From the NCBI RefSeq assembly GCF_003217355.1, contig NZ_QJTK01000003.1, positions 280,168 to 344,167 of the forward strand: DNA of 64,000 bases, written 5' to 3'. Position numbers and translations under genes: made by a program. Below are positions 57,075 through 64,000 of the stretch, one piece after another; the stretch's first letter is position 1, and every line of letters begins with the position of its first letter. The notes under the pieces were generated by a model. The model worked only from the letters and a program-made list of their open reading frames with translations, had not been told where the DNA came from and made no database searches. The DNA comes from Rhodobacter viridis (GTDB lineage Bacteria > Pseudomonadota > Alphaproteobacteria > Rhodobacterales > Rhodobacteraceae).

Positions 57075-57313
57075 CGCTGCCTCCGTTTTCCTTGCCGCCA
57101 TTCTGACGCAACTCGACCCCGGGGGCCACCTCCGCCTGCGCGAAGACGACTCACGCGGCGGTGCAATAGGGGCGAAATCCTTCGCGGGCCGCCTGTGTCT
57201 TGGGCAATGTTCCGAAATCGGCCCAATTTTGCGCCACTTGGCATGGGACATGAAGCTGTGGGTGATAGCGGGGAGCAATACGACCGACAAGTCTCTGCCG
57301 CTCTTGAGAAAGC

Positions 57314-57342
57314 ATCGCTATTAGCTTTAAGTACATAACGAA
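57314..57342 (+). promoter_or_regulatory. Mo-box operator of mopA-modABCD
   Basis: ATCGCTATTAG, six spacer bases, then GTACATAACGAA forms an imperfect dyad matching the ModE consensus (ATCGNTATATA-N6-TATATAACGAT) at the CG-TAT halves. It ends 17 nt before the mopA ATG, so it overlaps the promoter or 5' leader. It is the likely site at which MopA/MopB repress the operon when molybdate is plentiful. Confidence 0.8.
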
Positions 57343-57359
57343 CCGCTTCGAGACCCGCC

Positions 57360-58157
57360 ATGAACGAACACCCCCTCACCGCCGCCCTGAGCCTGCAACG
57401 TGCCGGCGCGCCGCGCGTGGGGGGCGACCGGATCCGTCTTCTGGAGGCGATCGCCCGGCACGGCACCATCGCGGGCGCCGCGCGCGAGGTCGGGCTGTCC
57501 TACAAGACCGCCTGGGATTCGGTCGGCACGCTCAACAACCTGTTCGAGCAGCCCTTGGTCGAGGCCGCCCCGGGTGGCCGCACCGGCGGCAATGCCCGGG
57601 TGACCGAAGCGGGGCATGCGCTGATCGCGGGGTTCGACCTCTTGGAAGCGGCGCTCGGCAAGGCGCTGGGCGTGCTTCAGGGCGGCGTCGCCTCGCCCGA
57701 AAAAGCCCTCAACACGCTCTGGAGCCTGACGATGCGCACCTCGAACCGCAACACCCTGCGCTGCACCGTTACCAGCGTCACCCTTGGCGCGGTGAATGCC
57801 GAGGTGGAGCTGGCGCTGACCGATGGCCACAGCCTGACCGCCGTCATCACCGAACGCTCGGCCACCGACATGGGCCTTGCCCCGGGGGTCGAGGTCTTCG
57901 CGCTGATCAAGGCCAGTTTCGTGATGCTGGCCGCGGGCGGCGATCCGGGTCGGATTTCCGCCTGCAACCGCCTGACCGGCATCGTCGCCGCCCGCACCGA
58001 CGGGCCGGTGAACAGCGAGATCATCCTCGATCTGGGCAACTGCAAATCCATCACCGCCGTCATCACCCACACCAGCGCCGATGCGCTGGGGTTGGCCCCC
58101 GGCGTGCCCGCCACCGCTCTTTTCAAGGCAAGCCACGTCATTCTGGCGATGCCCTGA
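57360..58157 (+). CDS. mopA: ModE-like molybdate-responsive regulator MopA
   Basis: This 265-aa protein is a close paralogue of MopB: HTH IAGAAREVGLSYKTAWDSVG (about 37-56) and two C-terminal molybdate-binding Mop repeats (LTAVITERSATDMGLAPGVE and ITAVITHTSADALGLAPGVP). It leads the modABCD operon (modA starts 30 nt after its stop). The Mo-box just upstream makes an autoregulatory circuit: Mo-bound MopA represses its own operon. In R. capsulatus MopA is additionally reported to activate the separate mop gene. The start is the first ATG after the Mo-box. Confidence 0.96.
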   Translation: MNEHPLTAALSLQRAGAPRVGGDRIRLLEAIARHGTIAGAAREVGLSYKTAWDSVGTLNNLFEQPLVEAAPGGRTGGNARVTEAGHALIAGFDLLEAALGKALGVLQGGVASPEKALNTLWSLTMRTSNRNTLRCTVTSVTLGAVNAEVELALTDGHSLTAVITERSATDMGLAPGVEVFALIKASFVMLAAGGDPGRISACNRLTGIVAARTDGPVNSEIILDLGNCKSITAVITHTSADALGLAPGVPATALFKASHVILAMP

Positions 58158-58187
58158 CCCCTCCTCCCCGACAGAAAGGATCCCGAC

Positions 58188-58946
58188 ATGACCAAGTTCT
58201 CGCAAACCCTGCGCGCAGGCTCGACCGCGCTTGCCCTCGTGATGGCGCTTGCCGTTCCGGCCGCCGCGGGCGAGGTGATCGCCGCCGTCGCCGCGAACTT
58301 CACCGAACCGGCGAAGGAAATCGCCACGCTCTTCACGCAAAAGACCGGCCATACCGTCACCTACACCTTCGGCCCCTCGGGCCAGTTCTACACCCAGATC
58401 ACCCAAGGCGCGCCCTTCGAGGTGTTCCTCTCGGCCGATGCCTCGCGCCCGAAAAAGGCGATCGAGGAAGGCTATGCGGTCGCAGGCACCGATTTCACCT
58501 ATGCGGTGGGCAAGCTGGTGCTCTGGTCGGCCGATCCGGCCAAGGTCGATGCCAAGGGCGAGGTGCTGAAATCCGATCTCGAGCATGTCGCGATCGCCGA
58601 TCCGAAATCGGCCCCCTATGGCGCGGCCGCGATCGAGGTGATGCAGAAGCTCGGCGTTTACGAGGCGCTGGAACCGAAGCTGGTCACCGGCAAAAGCATT
58701 ACGCAAGCTTACGAATTCGCCGCCACCGGCAATGCGCCCGTGGGCTTCGTCGCCTATTCGCAGGTGATCGGCAAAGAGGGTGGCTCGAGCTGGATGGTGC
58801 CGCAAGACCTTTACAAGCCGATCAAGCAAGATGCCGTGCTGCTGAAGACCGGCGCCGAGGATGAGGCGGCAAAAGCCTATCTCGACTTCCTGAAATCGCC
58901 CGAGGCCTTGGAAATCATCAAGAAATACGGTTACGTCACCGAATAA
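58188..58946 (+). CDS. modA: Molybdate-binding periplasmic protein ModA
   Basis: ModA (252 aa) captures molybdate or tungstate in the periplasm for the ModBC ABC importer. It has a signal peptide ([20 protein letters not shown], cleavage about 27). The mature part begins [20 protein letters not shown], with the family motif [20 protein letters not shown] (about 64-83) lining the oxyanion pocket. The ribosome site is AGAAAGGATCC. It is 5 nt before modB, so modABCD is a tight operon. Confidence 0.96.
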   Translation: MTKFSQTLRAGSTALALVMALAVPAAAGEVIAAVAANFTEPAKEIATLFTQKTGHTVTYTFGPSGQFYTQITQGAPFEVFLSADASRPKKAIEEGYAVAGTDFTYAVGKLVLWSADPAKVDAKGEVLKSDLEHVAIADPKSAPYGAAAIEVMQKLGVYEALEPKLVTGKSITQAYEFAATGNAPVGFVAYSQVIGKEGGSSWMVPQDLYKPIKQDAVLLKTGAEDEAAKAYLDFLKSPEALEIIKKYGYVTE

Positions 58947-58951
58947 GGCGG

Positions 58952-59638
58952 ATGACGGAGGGGATTCTGTTCGACGCGGCCATGTTCGAAACGCTGGCGC
59001 TGACGCTGAAACTGGCGACGGTGACGACGGTGCTGCTGCTGGCTCTGGGAACCCCTCTGGCCTGGTGGCTTTCGCGTGGCGGCGGTCTTTGGAAAGAGAT
59101 CGTCGCCACGCTGGTGTCCCTGCCGATCGTGCTGCCGCCGACGGTGCTGGGCTTTTATCTGCTGATCGCGATGGGGCCGCAGTCGCCGCTGACGGCGCTT
59201 TTGGGCTTCAAGCTCTCCTTCACCTTCGCGGGGCTGGTCGTCGGCTCGGTGATCTATTCGCTGCCCTTCGTGGTGAACCCGATCCGCAACGCCTTTGCCG
59301 CGATGGGACCGCGCCCGATGGAGGTGGCGGCGACGCTGCGGGCCTCACCTCTGGATGCGTTCGTCACCGTCGCGCTGCCGCAGGCTTTGCCCGGGCTGAT
59401 CACCGGGGCGATCCTTGGCTTTGCCCATACGGTCGGCGAATTCGGCGTCGTGCTGATGATCGGCGGCGGCATTCCGGGCCGGACCAAGGTGCTGTCGGTC
59501 ACCATTTTCGACTATGTCGAGACGCTCGAATGGGACAAGGCGCATGTGCTTGCGGGCGGCATGCTGGCGATGTCCTTCGTGGTGATTCTGGCCATGATGC
59601 TGATCGAGCGCCGCTACGGCACCGGAGCCCGGCGATGA
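58952..59638 (+). CDS. modB: Molybdate ABC transporter permease ModB
   Basis: This 228-aa inner-membrane permease has five to six membrane segments, for example [20 protein letters not shown] and [21 protein letters not shown]. The ABC-contact motif [20 protein letters not shown] (about 128-147) is followed by [19 protein letters not shown]. It starts 5 nt after modA and its stop overlaps the modC start (ATGA). Confidence 0.96.
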   Translation: MTEGILFDAAMFETLALTLKLATVTTVLLLALGTPLAWWLSRGGGLWKEIVATLVSLPIVLPPTVLGFYLLIAMGPQSPLTALLGFKLSFTFAGLVVGSVIYSLPFVVNPIRNAFAAMGPRPMEVAATLRASPLDAFVTVALPQALPGLITGAILGFAHTVGEFGVVLMIGGGIPGRTKVLSVTIFDYVETLEWDKAHVLAGGMLAMSFVVILAMMLIERRYGTGARR

Positions 59639-60726
59639 TTTCGGCGCATTTCACCGGGCGGCAGGGCGATTTTACTCTGGACGCGGCCTTCGAGGTGCCG
59701 GGGCAGGGGGTGACGGCGCTGTTCGGTCCCTCGGGCTGCGGCAAGACGACGGTGCTGCGCTGCATGGCGGGGCTGGCGTGGTTGCCGGGCGGGCATCTGC
59801 GGGTGAATGGCGTCACCTGGCAGGAGGGGCGCCAGATCACCCCGCCGCATCGCCGCGCGGTCGGCTATGTGTTTCAGGAGGCGAGCCTTTTCACCCATCT
59901 TTCGGTGCGGGAAAACCTGATCTACGGGCTCAAACGCGCCCGCGGTCCGCTGCGGATTTCGGAAGCCGAGGTGACCCAGCTTCTGGGCATCGATCCGCTT
60001 CTGCGCCGCCCCACCGCGGCCCTTTCGGGTGGGGAACGCCAGCGCGTCGCCATCGGTCGGGCGCTGCTGTCGCAACCGGAACTGCTGTTGATGGACGAGC
60101 CGCTGTCCGCGCTCGACCGGATCTCGCGCGACGAAATCCTGCCCTATCTCGAACGGCTGCATGCGAGTTTGCAGATGCCGGTGATGCTGGTCAGCCATGA
60201 TCTCTCCGAGGTCGAGCGGCTCGCCGATACGCTGGTTCTGATGGAGGCGGGCCGGGTCCGCGCCGCCGGGCCGATCGCCGCGATGCAGGCCGATCCGAGC
60301 CTGCCGCTCATTCATCGACCCGACCTTGCCGCGGTGATCGAGGGGGTGGTGGTGGCGCTGGACCCCGCCTATGGGCTGAGCACCCTGCAGGTGCCGGGCG
60401 GCCAGATCGTCGTGCCGGGCAACCTTGGCCCGATCGGCACGCGGCGGCGCCTGCGCGTGCCTGCGACCGATGTCAGCCTTGGCCGCCATGCGCCCACCGA
60501 CACCACGATCCTGAACGCACTGCCCGCGGTGATCCTTGGCGCCGAGGCCGCCGAGGGCTATCAGATCACCGTGCGGCTGGCGCTGGGGGCAACGGGCGAG
60601 GGGGCAAGTCTGCTCGCCCGCGTCTCGCGCAAGTCCTGGGACGGACTCGGGTTTCGGCCCGGGGAAAAGGTGGTGGCGCGGCTCAAGGCGATGGCGCTGA
60701 GCGCGCCCGCGCAGACCGGAGGGTAA
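59635..60726 (+). CDS. modC: Molybdate ABC transporter ATPase ModC
   Basis: This 363-aa ATPase has Walker [13 protein letters not shown] (about 30-41), Q-loop [11 protein letters not shown], signature [16 protein letters not shown], Walker [13 protein letters not shown] and switch His LVSHDL. The C-terminal 100 residues (about 260-355) hold the TOBE/Mop regulatory domain typical of ModC ([16 protein letters not shown] fold, here [20 protein letters not shown]). The ATG overlaps the modB stop. It powers molybdate uptake with ModA and ModB. Confidence 0.96.
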   Translation: MISAHFTGRQGDFTLDAAFEVPGQGVTALFGPSGCGKTTVLRCMAGLAWLPGGHLRVNGVTWQEGRQITPPHRRAVGYVFQEASLFTHLSVRENLIYGLKRARGPLRISEAEVTQLLGIDPLLRRPTAALSGGERQRVAIGRALLSQPELLLMDEPLSALDRISRDEILPYLERLHASLQMPVMLVSHDLSEVERLADTLVLMEAGRVRAAGPIAAMQADPSLPLIHRPDLAAVIEGVVVALDPAYGLSTLQVPGGQIVVPGNLGPIGTRRRLRVPATDVSLGRHAPTDTTILNALPAVILGAEAAEGYQITVRLALGATGEGASLLARVSRKSWDGLGFRPGEKVVARLKAMALSAPAQTGG

Positions 60727-60729
60727 GGG

Positions 60730-61569
60730 ATGTTCCTGATCGACGACATCGCGCTGATGGCGCTCATTCGCGAAGACGTGCCCGCGGGCGATCTGACGAC
60801 GCGCAGTCTGGGGCTGGCCACCGAGGCGGGCGAGATGACGATGCGGGCGCGTGGCCCGATGACCGTCGCCTGTTCGGAAGAGGCCGTGCGGATCTTGCAG
60901 CTTCTGGGCGCCGAGGCCTGGATCGCCACCGCCTCGGGCCGTGCGGTCGAGGGCGGCGAGATGCTGCTCTTCGCCCGCGGTCAGGTCGAGGCGCTGCTGG
61001 CGGGCTGGAAAGTGGCGCAAAACCTGATCGAATGGGCCTCGGGGCTGGCCAGTTCGGCGGCAGAGATCGTCGCGGCGGCGACGGCGGTGAACCCCGCGGT
61101 GACCATCGCCTGCACCCGAAAATCGGTGCCGGGCACGCGGGCGCTGTCGCTGCGTGCGGTCACTTTGGGGGGCGCGACGGTGCATCGCACCGGGCTTTCG
61201 GATTCGGTTCTGCTCTTTGCCGAACATCGCGCCTTTGGCGGCGAAGACGCGCTGGCGGCGCAGATCGCCCGGCTGCGCGCGACATGCCCCGAGCGCAAGG
61301 TGGTGGTGGAAGTGGCCGATGCCGCCGAGGCGCTGGCGGCCGCGCGGGCCGGGGCCGAGGTGCTGCAACTGGAGAAATTCACCCCCGCGCAGGTGGCAGA
61401 GGTCGTCGCCGGGCTTGGCCCGGACTGGCGCGGCCACATTGCGGCAGCAGGCGGCATCACTGCCGCGAATGCCGCCGCCTATGCGGCTGCGGGGGCGCAG
61501 GTGCTGGTGACCTCTGCGCCCTTCGCAGCGCCGCCGCGCGATGTTGCGGTCTGGATCGGCCCGGCCTGA
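60730..61569 (+). CDS. modD: ModD, nadC-like molybdenum operon protein
   Basis: This 279-aa protein is a paralogue of quinolinate phosphoribosyltransferase (NadC): LIREDVPAGDLTTRSLGL (about 12-29), ASGLASSAAEIV (about 106-117), CTRKSVPGTRALSLRAVTLG (about 127-146) and the C-terminal AAAGGITAANAAAYAAAGAQ. It starts 3 nt after the modC stop. ModD proteins occur in molybdate operons of several bacteria, but their reaction is not established; a role other than NAD synthesis is assumed from operon context. Its stop is only 3 nt from the convergent nifB stop. Confidence 0.9.
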   Translation: MFLIDDIALMALIREDVPAGDLTTRSLGLATEAGEMTMRARGPMTVACSEEAVRILQLLGAEAWIATASGRAVEGGEMLLFARGQVEALLAGWKVAQNLIEWASGLASSAAEIVAAATAVNPAVTIACTRKSVPGTRALSLRAVTLGGATVHRTGLSDSVLLFAEHRAFGGEDALAAQIARLRATCPERKVVVEVADAAEALAAARAGAEVLQLEKFTPAQVAEVVAGLGPDWRGHIAAAGGITAANAAAYAAAGAQVLVTSAPFAAPPRDVAVWIGPA

Positions 61570-61572
61570 TCC

Positions 61573-63066
61573 TCAGGCGCTTTGCGCTTGTTTCTGGGCC
61601 ATCTTCTCGCGGTAAAGCGCGAGGACGGCGGTTTCGATGTAGTCGTGCGCCCAGGTGTCTCGGGCGGTGATGCCGGCTTCGGCCAGACCCTCGCGCGGGC
61701 AGTCGCCGATCTTGGCCACCAGAACCGTGTCGATGCCGTCGAGCGTCGCGATCACCCGCTCGAGCCGGTCCTCCGCGCCGCCGCCATCGACGCAGTAGTT
61801 GTCGCAGCGGCGATGAAAGGCGAAGCGCACGCCCGTCGCGTCGACCTCGAAGACCTGGAATTCCGTCGCATGGCCGAAATGCTGGTTGATCCGCCCGCCG
61901 CCCTGCGTCGTCACCGCGACGAGGAGTTTCGGCGAGCTCGCCGCCACCAGAGCCTCGGTCGCGGCCTGCGCCGCTTCGGCCGCGGCGCGGCGGTCTTCGC
62001 GCTCGGCGACGACCCAGTCGCGATAGGTTTCGCGCGCGGCGCCGTCATAGACCGGGGCCTCGGGCACGAGGTCCAGAGTGAAGTCCTGACCCCGATCTTC
62101 GCCGAGCAACCCCACCGCATCGGCGCGGCATTGGCGGCAATGCTTCATCAGATTGGCGCCCCCCGCGCAGGCTTCCTGCACCGCCAGAAGCTCGGCCGCA
62201 GTCGGACCCCGCTGCCCGGTCAGGCCGAAATGCGTGCCATGTTCGGGCGCGGAAATCAGCGGCATGATGTTGTGGAGGAACGCGCCGCGGCGTTTGACTT
62301 CCTTGTTCACCTCGAGGAGATGCGCGTCGTTGATCCCCGGGATCAGCACCGAGTTCACCTTGACGAGGATGCCGCGTGCAACCAACCCGTCCAGCGCCTC
62401 CATCTGCCGCTCATGCAGGATCCGGCTCGCCTCGACGCCATAGATCCGTTTGCGATTGTAGAAGATCCAGGGATAGATTTGCGCCCCCACCTCGGGGTCG
62501 ATCATGTTGATGGTGATCGTCACGTGATCGACATTCATCTCGACCAGTTCATCCAGATGATCGGGCAGCGCGAGACCGTTCGACGACAGACACAGCTTGA
62601 TGTCGGGGATCTGCTCGGTCACCAGCCGGAAGGTCTCTTTCGTCTTCAGCCAATCATAGGCGCTGTCGCCCGGCCCGGCGATGCCCAGAACCGAAAGCTG
62701 CGGCACTTCATTCGCCACCGCAATCACCTTGCGCGCGGCCTCGACGGGCGTCAGCCGTTCCGACACGACGCCGGGGCGGCTTTCGTTCGAGCAGTCGTAT
62801 TTGCGGTTGCAGTAATTGCACTGGATGTTGCAGGCGGGCGCCACCGACACATGCATGCGCGCGAAATAGTGGTGCGCTTCCTCGGAATAGCAGGGGTGAT
62901 CCTTCACCTTGGCCCAGGTCGCCGGGTCCATGTCTTCGGGTTTTTCCTTGGAGCCACAACCGGTTGCCGATTTGGTCGAGGAACAGCCGCCGGAGGCCAG
63001 CGCGGCCGAGAGGCTCTCCTTCGAGCCGATCGAAAGGGTGCCAAGGGCCACGACATTGTCCGACAT
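61573..63066 (-). CDS. nifB: Nitrogenase cofactor biosynthesis radical-SAM protein NifB
   Basis: NifB builds NifB-co, the 8Fe-9S-C precursor of the nitrogenase cofactor. It has about 497 aa. The radical-SAM motif is PACNIQCNYCNRKYDC (about 77-92, CxxxCxxC). An N-terminal Cys/Ser-rich region (GGCSSTKSATGCGSK) precedes it. The C-terminal 120 residues (from about 375) form a NifX/NafY-like NifB-co-binding domain with TQGGGRINQHFGHATEFQVF. The start at 63066 (GGAGAG upstream) is preferred over Met 63078. It has its own sigma-54 promoter with NifA site. R. capsulatus is known to carry two nifA/nifB copies. Confidence 0.96.
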   Translation of the reverse strand: MSDNVVALGTLSIGSKESLSAALASGGCSSTKSATGCGSKEKPEDMDPATWAKVKDHPCYSEEAHHYFARMHVSVAPACNIQCNYCNRKYDCSNESRPGVVSERLTPVEAARKVIAVANEVPQLSVLGIAGPGDSAYDWLKTKETFRLVTEQIPDIKLCLSSNGLALPDHLDELVEMNVDHVTITINMIDPEVGAQIYPWIFYNRKRIYGVEASRILHERQMEALDGLVARGILVKVNSVLIPGINDAHLLEVNKEVKRRGAFLHNIMPLISAPEHGTHFGLTGQRGPTAAELLAVQEACAGGANLMKHCRQCRADAVGLLGEDRGQDFTLDLVPEAPVYDGAARETYRDWVVAEREDRRAAAEAAQAATEALVAASSPKLLVAVTTQGGGRINQHFGHATEFQVFEVDATGVRFAFHRRCDNYCVDGGGAEDRLERVIATLDGIDTVLVAKIGDCPREGLAEAGITARDTWAHDYIETAVLALYREKMAQKQAQSA

Positions 63067-63110
63067 GCTGCTCTCCATGCTCTGCCCGTTCGGGGGTCAT
63101 GGGGGATGCA

Positions 63111-63125
63111 GCAAGAACCGTGCCA
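63111..63125 (-). promoter_or_regulatory. Sigma-54 promoter of nifB
   Basis: On the minus strand TGGCACGGTTCTTGC matches the -24/-12 consensus TGGCAC-N5-TTGC exactly. It lies 44 nt before the preferred nifB start. Confidence 0.9.
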
Positions 63126-63163
63126 GCCGCGCGGCGGGGCGATTGGCACAAAACCTGCGCTTT

Positions 63164-63179
63164 TGTCGGGAATGCGACA
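63164..63179. promoter_or_regulatory. NifA upstream activator sequence
   Basis: TGT-N10-ACA (TGTCGGGAATGCGACA) is the classical NifA binding site. It is about 38 bp upstream of the nifB -24 element, closer than is common but still plausible for activation. Confidence 0.85.
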
Positions 63180-63209
63180 CGGGTCGACAGGGGGGGGCCA
63201 AAACAAAGA

Positions 63210-63227
63210 CCCCGGCCGAGGCCGGGG
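63210..63227 (-). terminator. Terminator after nifA
   Basis: CCCCGGCC-GA-GGCCGGGG forms a strong stem. On the minus strand it is followed by TCTTTGTTTTGG. It lies 23 nt after the nifA stop, so nifA transcription ends before the nifB promoter region. Confidence 0.7.
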
Positions 63228-63250
63228 CCAGTCTCCGCGTCCAACCGCCG

Positions 63251-64000
63251 TCAGATCTTGCGCACCTCGATCTCGAATTTCTGCAAAGCATAGGCGATCT
63301 GGCGCGGCGTCATGCCCAAAAGCCGCGCCGCTTTCGCCTGCACCCAGCCTGCACTTTCCATCACCCGCACCAGTTCCTCGCGGCTCAGCTGCGCGGTCTT
63401 GGTGCGCAGCTGCACCTCGTCCTTCGCGAGCGGCTCGGGCTCTGGCACCGGTTCAGGCGTCACCGCCACGGGCGGCTCGACCGGGGGGGCGGGGACGCGC
63501 ACGGTGGGGGTGATCATCCGCCCGATGGCCAGGCCGCCGATCGGCGAAGACCCGTCCTGCAGCCGGAAGAGTTCCGCCGAAAGGCACGCGCCCTGTCGGC
63601 AGGCCAGCTCTTCGCCCAGCACCACCTCGCCATCCGAGAGCGCGGCGGCCCGGTTCACGCAGTTTTCCAGCTCGCGCACATTGCCCGGAAACTGGCAGCG
63701 ACAGATCTGCTCAAACGCATCGGCGGCAAATTTGACATTGGTGCCGTTCTGCTTGTTGAAGCGATCGAGGAAGAGCTGCGCGAGCGGCTTGATGTCGCTT
63801 TTGCGGTTGCGCAAGGGCGGCAGGACGATCGGCACGACGCAGATGCGGAAGTAAAGATCGGCGCGGAACTGCCCCCGCGCGACGGCATCCTCTAGGTCGC
63901 GGTTCGTCGCGGCGACGATGCGGGTATCGACCTTGATCGTCTTCGAGCCGCCGACGCGTTCGAACTCGCCCTCCTGCAGCACGCGCAGCAGTTTCGATTG
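63251..64000 (-). CDS. nifA: NifA, C-terminal part (runs off the window)
   Basis: The visible 249 residues are the end of the sigma-54 activator: the distal AAA+ domain (TRIVAATNRDLEDAVARGQF, then LYFRICVVPIVLPPLRNR with the GAFTGA-distal R-finger region), a Pro-rich linker (PAPPVEPPVAVTPEPVPEPE) and a Fis-type HTH (AKAARLLGMTPRQIAYALQK). Cysteines are spaced C-x11-C-x19-C-x4-C, exactly the pattern of oxygen-sensitive NifA proteins. The N-terminal GAF and Walker A parts lie beyond 64000. It activates nifB and other nif operons under nitrogen and oxygen limitation. Confidence 0.95.
   Translation of the reverse strand, partial: QSKLLRVLQEGEFERVGGSKTIKVDTRIVAATNRDLEDAVARGQFRADLYFRICVVPIVLPPLRNRKSDIKPLAQLFLDRFNKQNGTNVKFAADAFEQICRCQFPGNVRELENCVNRAAALSDGEVVLGEELACRQGACLSAELFRLQDGSSPIGGLAIGRMITPTVRVPAPPVEPPVAVTPEPVPEPEPLAKDEVQLRTKTAQLSREELVRVMESAGWVQAKAARLLGMTPRQIAYALQKFEIEVRKI

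Overview
The window is a high-GC alphaproteobacterial chromosome segment, almost certainly Rhodobacter capsulatus or a very close relative. Three observations support this. A paired ModE-like regulator set (mopA and mopB) flanks modABCD beside nifB and nifA. An endolysin/holin pair matches what is known of the RcGTA gene transfer agent lysis cassette. The housekeeping genes read as Rhodobacterales proteins (PmtA-type methyltransferase, VtlR/LsrB-type LysR regulator, DMGDH-type FAD/GcvT oxidoreductase). I see no rRNA, tRNA, CRISPR array, insertion sequence or phage structural gene. The segment is gene-dense, and every gene has the same GC-rich codon style.

Layout. 0.1-5.5 kb: electron transfer flavoprotein-ubiquinone oxidoreductase (minus), greA, a coiled-coil membrane protein, a divergent tryptophanase/tyrosine phenol-lyase homologue (minus), and a 70-aa helical protein. 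5.5-9.8 kb: a structured non-coding stretch, then a translationally coupled beta-oxidation operon (thiolase, cupin, FadB-type multifunctional enzyme). 9.9-20.8 kb: M3 oligopeptidase, cation diffusion facilitator, SH3-domain protein, 2-hydroxyacid dehydrogenase, dimethylglycine/sarcosine dehydrogenase-like enzyme, GH25 lipoprotein, a DAO-type oxidase with an AhpD-like protein, and a tiny lipoprotein. 20.9-28.5 kb: outer-membrane barrel, carB, a GT87-like membrane glycosyltransferase, aspS. 28.5-36.3 kb: DUF1800/DUF1501 pair, a new small membrane ORF, GNAT acetyltransferase, response regulator, methylmalonyl-CoA epimerase, EI24 membrane protein, nitroreductase, YggU, and a DUF1523 pair. 36.4-44.1 kb: two-domain aldehyde dehydrogenase with deoC, grxD, bolA, a degenerate sulfotransferase-like protein, purL.

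44.2-53.6 kb: a VtlR/LsrB-type regulator with a candidate small RNA just downstream on the same strand, murI, two GYF-DUF805 paralogues, argC, ccmE, the GTA endolysin/holin pair, arginase, metG. 53.8-64 kb: a PAS-GGDEF-EAL protein, pmtA, then the molybdenum/nitrogen-fixation block. In that block mopB (minus) diverges from mopA-modABCD (plus). A ModE-type Mo-box lies just before mopA. Convergent nifB carries a sigma-54 promoter and a NifA upstream activator site. The C-terminal part of nifA runs off the right edge.

The right end links metal supply to cofactor synthesis. ModABC imports molybdate, MopA/MopB sense it and repress the operon, NifB makes the iron-sulfur precursor of FeMo-co, and NifA drives nif transcription. 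NifA here carries the cysteine spacing typical of oxygen-sensitive NifA. The most interesting non-coding signals are the candidate AbcR-like RNA next to the VtlR homologue, a dispersed 20-28 bp inverted repeat found in five intergenic gaps, and the structured 170-nt segment that separates the arms of one copy.
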